Below, in pieces: positions 14,401 to 27,700 of a stretch of 64,000 nt of DNA. The DNA is from Lichenostomus cassidix. Taxonomy: Eukaryota; Chordata; Aves; Passeriformes; Meliphagidae. The notes below the pieces were generated by a model. It worked only from the letters and a program-made list of their open reading frames with translations. It ran no database searches and was not told where the DNA came from. How positions within the stretch are numbered: the stretch's first letter is position 1; each line of letters opens with the position of its first letter. Position numbers and translations under genes: made by a program. Location: NCBI GenBank assembly GCA_008360975.2, contig CM039182.1, positions 53,766,491 to 53,830,490 on the forward strand. The letters are read 5' to 3'.

Positions 14401-17400
14401 GCATAATTAGTAAACAAAACAAAGCAAATAAAAAATGCCACATGTTATGAGAAATAAGGGCTGAAAAAAAACCCAGGAAACTTTACAAAACAATTATCTG
14501 TTGCAGACTTTAGAAATCAATAAACTGCCCGTACAACTGCCATATTTAATCCTGCTTCTACATGCTGTACAGATACTAGGTTTGTATTCTAGGTTCTATG
14601 TTCAAAGCAACATTGAAGCACCAGCTTCCCAATTTTTTGAAACTTTCATAGATTTTTTTATAAGCAGTTCTCCTTTTCTACAGAACAGATGATGGCTAGG
14701 ATCTTTGTCAACTAGCAGCTTTATGGCTCAGGACAGGACAACTCACACTGACCTTAAGGAGTTCTCTTGTCTGTGTGGAGGGCCATCGGAAAACATCAGA
14801 AGCAGCAAACGCAGTTAAGATCTATTTTTATGATATCTTCTAACTCCCTGTAGATATTATGAGGAATCATCACCTAGTAGTGTACCACTGTAAGTAACCT
14901 GGACTTATGATATTGTAGTATTACATTGTTGTTTCTTTGTTTAGACAAAAAAAGCTCTAACATGGGGAAGCACTCAATCTCTTTTATCATTCCATCTGAT
15001 CAACGACCATGGACTAATATTCAAAAGTATATTAATAACCCTCTCATTCACAGACTGCGATACCAAGAAAAATACAGGTCTCCTTATATTTTTCTTGTGC
15101 TTGTTGAACGTAATCTTGATTTTACTGGCATTCTTCTCTTGCCATCTTGACATCAGTCAGCTATTGATTTTAACAACACAAAACTATCCCTAATATTCAC
15201 CCTTAGAAGACAGCTAGATTATATGCCCCAAATTCATGGATATTACAGGGCTCATGTACTTATTTATTTGGGCTAGGAGGGATGAAAGAGAGACAGAGGA
15301 AGAGGACAGAATAGTCAAAGGAATTAGACCCACTTGCCTCTGGAAAATAAGCTTCCCAATCATTAAAAGCCAACCAAAATTAAATTTTGCCAATAAAGAT
15401 TTGGTAGCATTTTAAATTAATTTCAGTAGAAATAGAGTCCACTCAACTAGGGTCAAGAGGAAAGGCAATGGAAAAAATTGGGGTTTGTTGTTCATTAAAG
15501 CACAGCCTCAAATGTAAAACTTTCTGATGGCAAGTGCTATGAATCTGAGGTTACATGAACTTAATGTTAACTTTACAAATCAGGAAGTTTATGATGAAAT
15601 GAATCTATTCAGTAGACAATCTCCAATTACTTTGTGGTCTGTGGAGACGTTATTTGATCACTCAAGGATGTACTTGTGGTTTGTAAAAATGGGGACCCTA
15701 AAGATCATCAGAGCCAGTCTCTCCCTTGGGGCCTTTTTACTCTGCTGACACTTAGTGAAAATCTACCAGCAATACTATCTCCAAAGCAGCAATCATTAGC
15801 TCATTCAAAGTCACAGGCACAAGGGTCTGGGGTTAGCAACTATTAATTAGTGTAATTATTCCCTGGATGACAATTACCAGCTGCAGGATCCACTTAACAT
15901 CTATTTCTGAAAACTTGTCATTTTGCAATGCTAATGTTTCTAATAGCTTCATCGGCCACCCTTTACTGATTACATTCACTATGGTATATTGTTTCAGATG
16001 GATAGGATGGAAAGCCAATACCTAATATTGACCTTTACAGTATCCTGTGATTAGAAAGGCTGCTTCTACCATGATTAGCCACATCATTCTCTTAAAAATC
16101 ATATATGCTATCCACAAAGGATTTGTGATATTTCTCCTCTTTCAAATATGCTTAAAAATAAATTTCCTGGAGAAGTAACATCATATGTTTTAAATTATAC
16201 TCTTCCATAATGCACTTGTTTGAGCTAAAACACTGGGTGTATTAGTTGTACAGTCATATTTTAATTCTGCTTCAGCTAACAGTAATATGGACCTGGTATA
16301 ATTTCAAACCTGATTCTCCAGTCTTGATTAGTAAAAAATAACAGTGAGAAGAGGGACTAGGCTATAGCCCATGTTTGCTCAACAGTGTCCAAATCCTGCA
16401 TGGTGCTGAGCCATGTTAAAAACCTGTGCAGTGCAAAGAAACTAAAATGCTTAGCATGCATTCAAATGACTCCTATATATTTCCTAAAGGAACAGAGAGA
16501 AAGAAGTAGCACAAAGGTATTTTCACCTCTCCTATGAAAAGGGAGATAAGATGTCCTCAATAAACAAGACTTTGATAAGACGTAGAACTAATTCATTTAA
16601 TAACAGAAGGAAGTAAACCTTTGATGGGAAGATTTTTCTCTAGATTTTGAAAACTTTAGGTATTTTAAATCCACAATGGGACTAATTATGACAAAAGCAT
16701 TAATAGATCTTACTGATTCCAAAGAATATTAATCTTCTGCCAGGTTAGAGTCCTATATTTCAAATTGAGTGAAGTATGATAAATCAGTGGTTGCCATATA
16801 TAGAGTATACAGAGAAAAGAAGATTATCTGGTAGAAGGTAGTAGAAGAGTTCTTATTTAGATTACTAGTAAAGTCTGGATTGTTGAAACAGGAGAAAGAT
16901 TTTCTAGTACAAAAGCAGGAGAAGAATAAAGTGAGTATGGCATCATGTTATTCTGACATGTCTCTCCTTCTTCATTCTCCAAGAAACTGACAGCAAGAGC
17001 AATCAGGGATGTCATGCAGTGAATATCAGAGTTCAAAATTAACAGAGGAACAGAAGTAGGGCAGTATGTTTTCTGAAAAAGCTTTAATTCTTTCCTCTTG
17101 CTATGCTGATGAGTCATAAATTGAAAGAGAATGTATTTTTAAATCTGTGTTAATAGCGTGTGTTTCAGAATGATAATGTGCAATTTTAGTGTATATTTTA
17201 AAGGGTCTCCTGGATAGTGCCTCAACTGTGCAGGAGTAAGTGGAAGTGGCCGTGTTGATTTTCAATGTGCTGCTAGATTGTATTTGTGCGCATTTGATGT
17301 TCTTTAATAACCTCAAGTAAAAGGCTGAATGAATTCAACAACAGTAGCTGAAATAAGTGCAATGAGTCATATTACAGGAAAATGGAGAAAAGGATACAGG

Positions 17401-18407
17401 ACTCTCCACTGAACACAATCCTATATTGTAGGCAATCTGTGATAACACCCTTTTCATTTCACTTCAGTCCCATAAAATTACCACTAACATTACAACTCAT
17501 GCAGAACACAGATAAATGTAAAAATGTCACAGAATTCTTCCAGATGGGACTTTTAGTTCCACTAGATCACCATCTACTTTTTTACTTGTCTAATATTTCA
17601 TTACAACCTTCCATAAGTTAATTTTCTTTCCACTGACCATGTAAATCACAAATCAATTTTCATTTAAAATGCCTGACTACAGATTGCTCCCGAAAGCTCA
17701 AAGTATATGCTTCAGTGAGCTCTCCAACATTCTTAATGCACATTAGAAAAATGTTCTGGTTTTTAAAAAATCTTTTTAAAGGAATTAATTTTATATTAAA
17801 GTCTGGCATGAAACCCAAGCAGTGGTACTCCTCCCTTCCTTCTCCTCCCCTCCACTTCTAAAATGCAGGTGTATTTTCTAAATGTAACTGTATGTAGAAA
17901 AAAAGTCTTTCATGACAATGACATTTGATCTTAAAACAAAAACTCAGACATAAACTGCTCTAGATTTGCAGAAAGCAGAGATGATTACTTAATCCCAAAC
18001 CATTACTGCAACTGTGTATTTCTCTAGGGGTAAGAAGAGAGAAAAGGAGGAAACCACTCATGGTTCAGACATTGGCTGTGTCTTATTTGAACCATTCTTT
18101 TTTCTCATATTCTGATAGAAACTTTGTTTGGGCTAAAATGCATGACTGAATATTGTTAATTTTACTTATGGAAATACATAAAGCCAGTGGGATATAACCG
18201 GGATTCAGCCTTTAAAACAGTTTGTAAGAAATGCTTTATAGGATCACCCAGAAAATATCCTGAAACAGTATTCTCTGAAATAATATTTTCTTACACTAAT
18301 TTAAAAATAGTATTCTCCTCCTACAAATTTGTAAATATACATTTGCAGACTGGGCTTTGGAAATATGGTTTCTCTTGCTAGTTTTACTATTGTTCTGCTA
18401 GGAAACA

Positions 18408-18475
18408 TGGGGCAGTCACTTCATTACTCTGTGCCTTGGTTTCTCCATCAGTGCACAGAGGATCATTAAAATGAC
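18408..18475 (+). mobile_element. MIR (CORE-SINE) relic
   Basis: The stretch GGGCAGTCACTTCATTACTC followed by TGTGCCTTGGTTTCTCCATC closely resembles the conserved centre of the ancient MIR SINE, in consensus orientation. Similarity fades on both sides and no target duplication is visible, as expected for a very old copy. It is non-coding. MIR elements predate the mammal-reptile split, so a relic in a bird or reptile is plausible. Confidence 0.6.
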
Positions 18476-21400
18476 TTTTTTTTCCATATTAAACAGGACC
18501 ACTTCAATGAGCTGGCACATGCATTAGCATTTGCTTAATCACTAAGAAACAGGAATGATCTAGTGGTCACTTAACTCTTTTTTATAGATAGGCTACATTT
18601 CCTCTGTAGGAACAGCGCATGGATATTCCCATGGCTGTTTAATCTGAGATTGTTTACACATGTTCTTGGTACTTGAGCAACCTAGTGTGGTGGGAGAAGG
18701 AAGCTCTTGGAACACAAAGGAATTGTAACCCTTTCTAATAGCATGACCCCAGATCACTGAAGTTTAATGAATTGATCAAGAGCAAGGGAAGAGAGACGCA
18801 TGAGTCCTCCAAGTCTCTTTCCTGATTTGAGCCCACAGGCAAGCCTTCCCTTCCTTCTCTTTTCCTCTGCTTACCTAGCATACCCATATTTACCATGTCT
18901 CCCTTCACCTTTGGGATTGTCCTTCCATCTCAGAAGTTCACTTCTGTGTAGTTTTAAACCACTCTATCACAGCTCTTTGCCAGACAGTACAGCTTTGAAT
19001 CCGAAGTTCTTGAAGCACTCTGACATTGGGATTCTAGCTTGGGGGTGATGGAAAGGGTGTCAGTTTAAATAAGGCTGAGTGCTCCTGACAATTGAAAGTA
19101 GTTCTGTGTTAAGTGGGGCTTTCTCATAATGGAGTATGTCAGTGCTGACCACTCGAATGGGGGAAGGGAAAGGCTCTTGAGCAGTCTCTGTAAATAGGGT
19201 CCTGTCAAACCATTTGCGGGTTACAGTCACCCAAACCTTGAGGGTTTTCACATAGGATTTTTTAAAACCCAAACTCCCAAATGTCAACAGGGCCTCAAGC
19301 ATCACATCTAAAATGAATCTGCCTCACTAAAACTGAGAGTTGAGGGCCTCTGGATTTGGCTCTGTGCTGGCATATCACAATTACTACTTAGATCTGGCCA
19401 CTTTCTTTTAACAATGATGTGGAATCACTTCAGAAGAAGAGGTGTGTGGAAAAATGTTTACTTTATTTCCTGATTAGAGAAAACTCATAATCTAAGAAGG
19501 AAACTATTCACAATGCAGAAATCTGCAAAATCCCATCTATTAATAGTCACTGGAATCTTTATGGAGTAGGGGTTGCAATGAAGACAAATTGTCTGGTCTT
19601 TTAACTTTCAAAGTTAACTACTTTTTCTTGAACTAAATAAACAAGTAGTTGGTTGGGTTATGTGATCAATCAGGAAAAGGTCCACAAAAACATGTGGGAA
19701 ACGCCTGTGAGTTGGCTCATTTCAGTATCTAGCTTACTTTTCTTTTCTCTTTTACATTTGCCTGGCCAGCTAAGAACCAGACGTCCATGTGTTTTGGATT
19801 TTATCTCACTTGTCTCTTTTTTGACTTTTTAACTCATATTTCTTTTAGTGGCTCTTTGTTCCGTCAGTAACGGATTGACAAATGCCTCTAACAGTCAAGA
19901 TGTAAACAACCAACCAAAAAGGAATCCCAATTACAGTGGCCAGGAAGCATGCTAGACACTTGAACATCTTTCTATTAACTAGATCTTCTACCTCTATACA
20001 CTACTTTTTGAAATTCTTCTCAGGAAGGTTTTCTACTCCCCAGGCTATTGGACAGAGACTCCTGGATGAAGGAGCTAGCTGAAGCCTAAAAGGAACACTA
20101 GAAGTATAGATACATTCTCAAAGCTACAAGCTGAGACATGGAAAAGAAAATACCTGAAGGTGTATAAGAAAGAAAATGAAAACAGAGACCTTTCATGAGT
20201 ATTATGCACTCTCCCAAGAGTCTCTTCACACTCATGTTTTTGTGTAAAACTGAGTACTTGATGAGAAGACTAACGTCTGTATGGAAAACACGATGCTTGG
20301 AAAGCCTATGCTTTCATTGCTCTCATTTCAATGCCTATCAATAGATTTCTGTACACTCAAACATGCAGGCATTCCATGTTCAGCATTCTGTCTTCAATTA
20401 CTAAAGAGAAAGTTAACAGCTGCTGCTGGCTAAAATCAGACCTGCCAAGCTAATTTTAACTGCAGGTGCTGATGGCAGAGAACTATTAATTACATAAACC
20501 ACACAATCCTGCAACCTGAGCACTCAGTGCTATAAGAGAAGCCTCTACCTAAATTATATTGCTCTGAATCATAAGCAATGAGGATTTGTTTTCATTGCAT
20601 TGACACTAGTCACAAATAACTTCTTCCTGAAGCACATATACATCCATGTTAGCTAGTGATTTGCTGCACTATGAGAAGATGAGTGGATGGAAGCAATTGG
20701 TTGCAAGTCCCTTTCACTCCCTCTACTTGCAGTTCAGGGTTTCTGCTTTGGACTGTATTTACTCTGGTATGCACTGAATATATGGGTCTTGAAGCTGTCC
20801 AAAGGGCCAGTTGTTGGTTTGGTCCTTTGTATCTCCACTTATATCTCCATTTACTGTGGAATGTAGTAGGTATGCACTTGTAGTGGAATTTTGAGTTTAG
20901 TTTTCTCCAGAAGAAATCTTGTCTGCACAGGTAAAACAGGAGGAAAATGGTGAAAACACAAGGGTTAATTTCAGGTGTGCGCTACAGTGAGATATATTTT
21001 ATGAAAAGTGGTTTACTTCCTGCCTTCCCACACCACTTCAATGAAAACTTTTCCTGTATTACTAACAGTAAGTTTAGGTTTCTCAGCCTCAGTTTCTAAC
21101 CTGCACCATGCCAGTTATGAAAATACCGGATCAGAAGACAAAAAGAATGCAAATGGAATGGGACGGTATATAAATTGGTCCGTATTGGAAATCTCATCCC
21201 ATTCTGTTATTTACTTTTCTTTAACTAAGATAATTATATTTGTGTAGATATAGGTATAGATATAGATTAGATGCTACGTTACAAAGCCACAAGGGTTCTT
21301 ATCTTGTTAACATGATGGTTGTCATAGTTTGTTTTGTTTTGCATGAGCAAGAGCTCATTACTGAGAAGCCTTGTCATTCACATCAAATTGCATCTTCTTA

Positions 21401-24297
21401 ATAGAGCATTTCTGAAATGAATGGCAGGACATATAAATTTCAATTCGAACTGTACCTTGGAGTCTCGTTCCTACTGAAATCAGTGGTGCTTCAGGACAAA
21501 GGACGCTTTATAGCTTGGGTTTTTACAAGCATGCTCTGATCTCTTGTTCAATGTACTTTTAAGAAATGCCAAAAGTGATTTTCATATCACATTACTTTCA
21601 GGTATTATTCAGCCAATCTATTTGGCTACCTTCTATAGTATGTTACTTGCACACTTGCAGTCTCCTAGACTCAAAGGATGCTATAGTTCTTTATGCAATC
21701 CTTGCAGTACAGTAGGATGCCATGATGAAAACATACAAGGCTTTTCCTATCTCAGTTATCCAGAAAGTGTATAGCTGTATAGTTTGCGGTGCAGAAGAGG
21801 TGAACTAAAACTAAGTTTCACTGCTTGGGAGGGTAATGGCAGCACTACTTTTGCATCAGTGACCTGCCAGGCCATCCACAGACTGGTTGCTCTGGAGGGA
21901 ATCACTTACCCTCCAAGCTAGCGGTAAGACGCCAGATAAGCAGTACGCTGCAAAAAGTGTTTAAAAGGAGAGAGAAAACTAGGGGGAAAGATAATTTTCC
22001 CTTGTATATTGCATCCATCATAAATCCCATTGTCAGTATCTATTGTTCAAGTACCTGACAAACTTCTGTTTCTATCGCCTCCATAAAAGCCTCCACCATA
22101 CATAAAGTTGCATACGTTCCATGGTTTTATAATAAACTGGAAGTGAGTAACAGTGCGATATCAAAGGAAATAAAACTCCAGTTGCTATTGCTGCTGGGGT
22201 TGCCTTCCAAATGTGGCTTATACAATATTTCATCTGTGCTGACACCTTTCACTCTCAATTATTTGGCTGCTGTCAGAACAAATCAATCATATTATAGCAC
22301 TGTGTCTTCATGTTACCATTCCACTGAAAGTTGGCTGCATTAGCTTTGAAATATATGGAAGTATAAAATTTATCTCTATTATTTATTTAATACAACTTTC
22401 TCCCTTGTGAGTTATCTTACAAACATGGTAAACTCAAATTATCTGATGTTGAACACTGAATATATATAAATATCACTAAGAAATTTTAAAATAATGGCAC
22501 TCATGGGAACATAAATGCATAAAGATACACTTAATAAGTCTTACACTTAGAACCAAATATATACATTTGAGTAATGGAGCAAATAGTATATGTTTTTAAT
22601 TTTGGTTAAAACTGGCCAAAGTGCTCGTATTAGATAAATGTAACATGAGCAACCACTCTTGCTAAAGCAGAGCTAAACAAATTTTCAAAGAACTGATTTG
22701 GTTACCAGTAAAATGAAAAGCTGGGGGGTTGGGTAATGTGGGACAATATTTTTTAAAGATACTGCAGTGCTGGTGGGGGCAGGGAACACAGTCTTCTTTT
22801 AAAATTCAGAAGCATTGCTTTGGAAAAATAAAAGCTAAAATCTTGAATAGAGAACCTGAAAGTGATTGCTCTGTTCAGAACAGTTTTCAGAAAACAGTTT
22901 TCAGAAAACAGGTTCAAAATTTGTACTTGAGAGGTTTTATCCTTTTAAAAATAAGAAAGATAAAAGAAACATCTTTTGGGCTGCCAATAAGTAAATTTCC
23001 TCAAAATGTCCTACTATAATTTCTTTGCTTTTTAGACAGGATTAATGTCCTTTTACAACTACGTCTTCTAAAATACAGAAGGCAAATATAACAGGAAAAT
23101 TACAACAGTTTTATAACCTCCAGAAGTTTACATCTTCTTCAGTTATTACTGGTGATGCTATAGGAAATCAGCTACACAGTACAGAATACATTCAGGAATA
23201 CTTGGGTTGTGAATAGCTTAAGAAACCAAGCTGAAATATAAAGGATAGTCATAGCCAGCTCTGGATGAGGAAAGGCATAAGAGACTGAAATGGGATCCGA
23301 GAAACAGAAAGGAAAATATACTGTAAATATGAAGCATCACCATTTACTTGAGTAGAATTAATCATTGGAAATGAGATGAGCACCTTGTCTTTATGATGAA
23401 GATTTATTTTTAACATCGCATAATTTATCATATTAAAACACAACTAAGTGAAAAAAGAGTCTGTAAGATATGTCAAGGCTACAGATGATTAAGTTTAAAA
23501 GCAATATTTATGTAAAAATAAATAAACAAAAAAACTATAGCAGGCAATCATCTAAGAGCCTGTTTGGTTTTGGATCTTATTAACCTTGGTGGAAAGCTCC
23601 AGTCCTTCTATGAGCTGGAAAACATGACTGTGGGTCCAAAAATACAAGGAAAATTCACCTTACTTTTGCAGCTCCTGAAAAAAGAGCCTAGACTCTTTTA
23701 AGTCGATGGACTGGAGCAAGACTTAGGAAACTGAAACATTTAGCAAAGATCTAGCTGTGTATGAGGAACTCGAGGCATCTAACTGTAGTGGTCTAAGCCA
23801 CTTTGTAGGAAAGCATAACTGCTAACTATCCACACATTCATTTACAGGTGGAAGACTTGCAAAAAATGTGCATGAATTGTCTTCCATCATATGGGACACC
23901 TGGGCCAAAGTTCAGAGCAGAACAGAGGTCTCACATCTGTGCTCTCTGCTACATCTGTCAGAGTAACAAGCCTGCAAAGATGAAACATTCAAGAAATGAA
24001 GGCAGCTTCAGGAAAATGAAATGGAGGCCTGAAGATCTCTGTGAGTACAACTTTCTACCCAGAGGACATAAGATTCCATTGAGGTCTGAGGACAAGAAAA
24101 CTGAAGGAAGTTTCAGTTTTATCATTTCTGATAGATTCTCATCCCATTTATGGAGCAATCCCAGTGGCAGACAGAACTTTTTTCTCAAATGAAAAAAAAA
24201 GAAAGGAGAAAAGAAAATGCTATAAAATGTTTCAAGATGCATAAACTTTAAGATTTTAATGAGAAATGCATAAGATACCTTCAGAATTTTCCATGAC
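18476..24297. other. Intronic DNA, no gene recognised
   Basis: AT-rich sequence with no recognisable exon or RNA gene. It includes a short tandem repeat at 22879-22912. A 114-codon open frame at 23848-24192 (+) is rich in Cys near its start but matches no family I know and is probably chance. Confidence 0.5.
22879..22912. repeat. 14-base tandem repeat, about 2.4 copies
   Basis: The unit CAGTTTTCAGAAAA is repeated in tandem. Each unit is itself partly palindromic (TTTTC / GAAAA), so the block could also fold. It is a minor local duplication. Confidence 0.7.
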
Positions 24298-24703
<406 letters not shown>

Positions 24704-27700
24704 TTTCCATAAAAGGGAAGGGTATGGCTCTGTGGTACAGAACCACACAGACATAAAAGAAATTTCGTTTAAAAAATTAGCTCTCAGGAATTTAACTTGT
24801 ATGTTCCATGCATTCAGAATTCACACTATAAAAATGTCTGTAAACTGAGTTGGTCAATAAAGACTTTGTTGTTTTTATGAGTCTCTAAATATATATGTCC
24901 TTGATTACTGGTGAATCAGGAACACAAGTCTGTATCCAGGGAGTTTTTAAAACATGAATCATGGGGATTTTATTAATACAAAGACCATGGAAAAACAAAG
25001 GAAATTAAACCACAAATACTAAAAATGTCTGACTTAAATCCACTAAGGCAAGGAAATTAAGAGTGAAGGCTGTAAAACCATCTTGGTAAACTTTCTACCA
25101 CTCACTCTATTGGAGTAGAAAGTCTTGGATCAGCATGAGAATCATATATGCATATACCATATAGATGTACCCATCTGTTTTTATGTGACCTAGACTGTAC
25201 CTACCTATTTGCTTGTGATCCGCTAGTGTGTGTAGCATGTGCTAAAATGCAGAGGTGAGGAAGAGAGTGACAAATACTACCTAGGTTTTTCACTAGTATT
25301 TGAAATTCCTTGGCTTTTGTAAGATTACAGTAAGTTAAGTGCTTCACATTATTGGAATGGGTTTTCTCTACATTAATTTAAATTGTCACGGTCTAAATTC
25401 AACAAGAAGATTAAAAGCTTCTGGAAACAGGTGCAAAGATATACTTTAAAAGCAGCATTAAAATTTATCCATGTTCTGGTTGATGGAAATTTCATTTATA
25501 ATCCTGCATGTAGAACAGTCCTGCCAGGAGCAGTATCAGTCTGAGTCAGGGCTCAGGAAAGGTGTACATTCCCCAGAACGACCAGGTCTTGCATACCAGT
25601 CATGCCACAACTCCTCACTTACTGGTAATGCCTGCTAGAGGATAGTTAACAAATAGGTTTTTAGTGGAAATTTCAGGGAATTTACGGAGGTGCAGACTGC
25701 TTCCATCTTTCCCATCTGCTTCTTGGCAAAGAAGTCTGGAAATTTAGACTTTGTCAAAACATGGCCTGCAATGTTTAAATGTGAACACTTTGATTTCAGA
25801 ATTTGTTGTACATCACATCATTATTTCTCACTGTTGTTGTTCCATAACCATCAGTACCAAAAAAACCCAAAAAAAACCAGGCATGTCTGAAGTCTGTTTT
25901 GGGTGGAGGTCAACAACAGAGCACTCAAACATTAAGACTACTGCATTTTAATGCCTCTGATGGTAGGCCTTTAACTTATGGGACAGAGAAACCAAACAAC
26001 AAATAGCTAACACTCTAGGAATGATCAATAAACAACTAGTGACTAATAAAGACCTGATCTTTTCACATCTACTCTGTGAAGGTAGCAATTTGTCACTGAA
26101 CAAGATGAGTAGTTAACATGGGGTCAGTGCATTCACACGGGAGAAGTCTTGTATTATGGGAAAAAAATCCCAAACAAATAAGCAAGCAACCCAGTAAGAT
26201 TCTTGCTGTACTATCTTTAGAAAAGCAGATTTTGCCCTTTCTTCCAAAAGCTAATATTAGGCCTTCCAAAAAGGTACATTTTCTTGGAGACCAGAGAGAG
26301 ACAGTTTATCCCATCTTCAGGGATCTCTGCACATTAGTTCAGTTATCCTACAACAGTTTGGATGAGATACCGCTGATAGCCTGAGGAAACCTGCTGTAGT
26401 GGCTCCTAATCCATAGATGCTCTATGCATGCCACCATGAGCTTACGGATGCCCACATCTCTATGTACTAAGCTAGGGAGGTTTGTCCTTGGGGTTGGTTA
26501 ACCCCTTCTTTGTGTAAGTGAGCCCTTCACAGTAACTGCATTCTCTGCAGCATTTATACAGTGATAGGGGAGGTATATTTGGGTTGAGGGCTTCACAGAA
26601 ATTGCTCTGAGTGCAGCTCTTCTTCTTAGTTCTTGTCATTCTTGTTCTGGTTGTGTTAGTACACTGCAAAAGTACCTGGGAATAAACTATTCCTCTAAGT
26701 GAAACATCATTTTGATTATTACTGACATTGGTGCTCATTAAAATACATAAGTGAAACACTGCCTTTCTGTAGACTCTGAAAGCTATTTCATGTTACTTGA
26801 AGGGGAATACAAATTAATAGGGACTGCATCACTTTAGTTAAAAGGGAAAAATATTCTAAGAAACTGGAATTTGGACTCTAGATCAGTAAGCAAGTGAGGT
26901 TTGTAGTTTACTTCTTTTCTGTCTCTTTTTTGTTTTTCATCTCTCTCTGATTTCTGATTTTTAAGCTGTGTGTACATCGAGGAATGGAGATAGAGCATGT
27001 TTACTTTATGTGTTGTGCAATTAATGATACAAATCTCTGCTCAGATGAAACAAGATCTAATAAATGTAAACAATAGGTTTTTTGTTGTTGTTGTTATTAC
27101 TATTGTCTTTACCTGACATTCTTTTTGACTGATATAAAAAGTTTAATTTTTTTTACCATTATCTGTGCCAACTATAACCCATATCAGTACATTTTAATGG
27201 CTGTTTCCTGTCTCTCAATATGTTTAATACATTTCCCCTTCCATTGTATTGCTGCTAAAATATGACCTGCTGCTGTTTAAATAATGTAATTTAATGATTT
27301 CACATTTTCAGTTATGCAAGACTTCCTTTCAGCACTGAAGCCTTTCACTAGTGATTTAGAGAGATAGTTTGTTCTCATTTCTTTCACAACTCAAGACTGA
27401 GAAACTTTGACTTGTAAATAAATTATTGACATCCACTTTAGGAGCAGTACAATGGGTAGTGGAAATAAAATACACAAAGTTTCAGTGCCATGAGGCTACA
27501 GTCTCGAGCTTGTTGATTTCTTTCAAGGTTTCAGTGTCATTCTATCTCTGTATTGGCACATATATCTAAAACACTGTTGTGCCATTGCTATGTAATAAAA
27601 TATATTTGGACTAGCCCTTTGCACAGAGACTTCCAGATTGTTATCTATGGTGTGTGAATGGCCAGCAGTGAGCTGACAGACAACACTGTCATTTTCTAAT

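Larger units (their letters stand above)
7186..18407. other. Intronic DNA, no gene recognised
   Basis: AT-rich sequence without a convincing exon. It holds a 25-base near-duplicate with an overlapping hairpin at 8069-8132 and a short TTTAA-type run near 8446-8470. The longest open frame (146 codons, from 9758 on the + strand) shows no recognisable domain. No RNA gene was seen. Confidence 0.5.

Noticed and set aside
23848..24192. 114-codon frame with clustered Cys residues, preceded by an acceptor-like TTTACAG
   Set aside because: The Cys spacing fits no zinc-binding family I know, and there is no matching donor or neighbouring exon.
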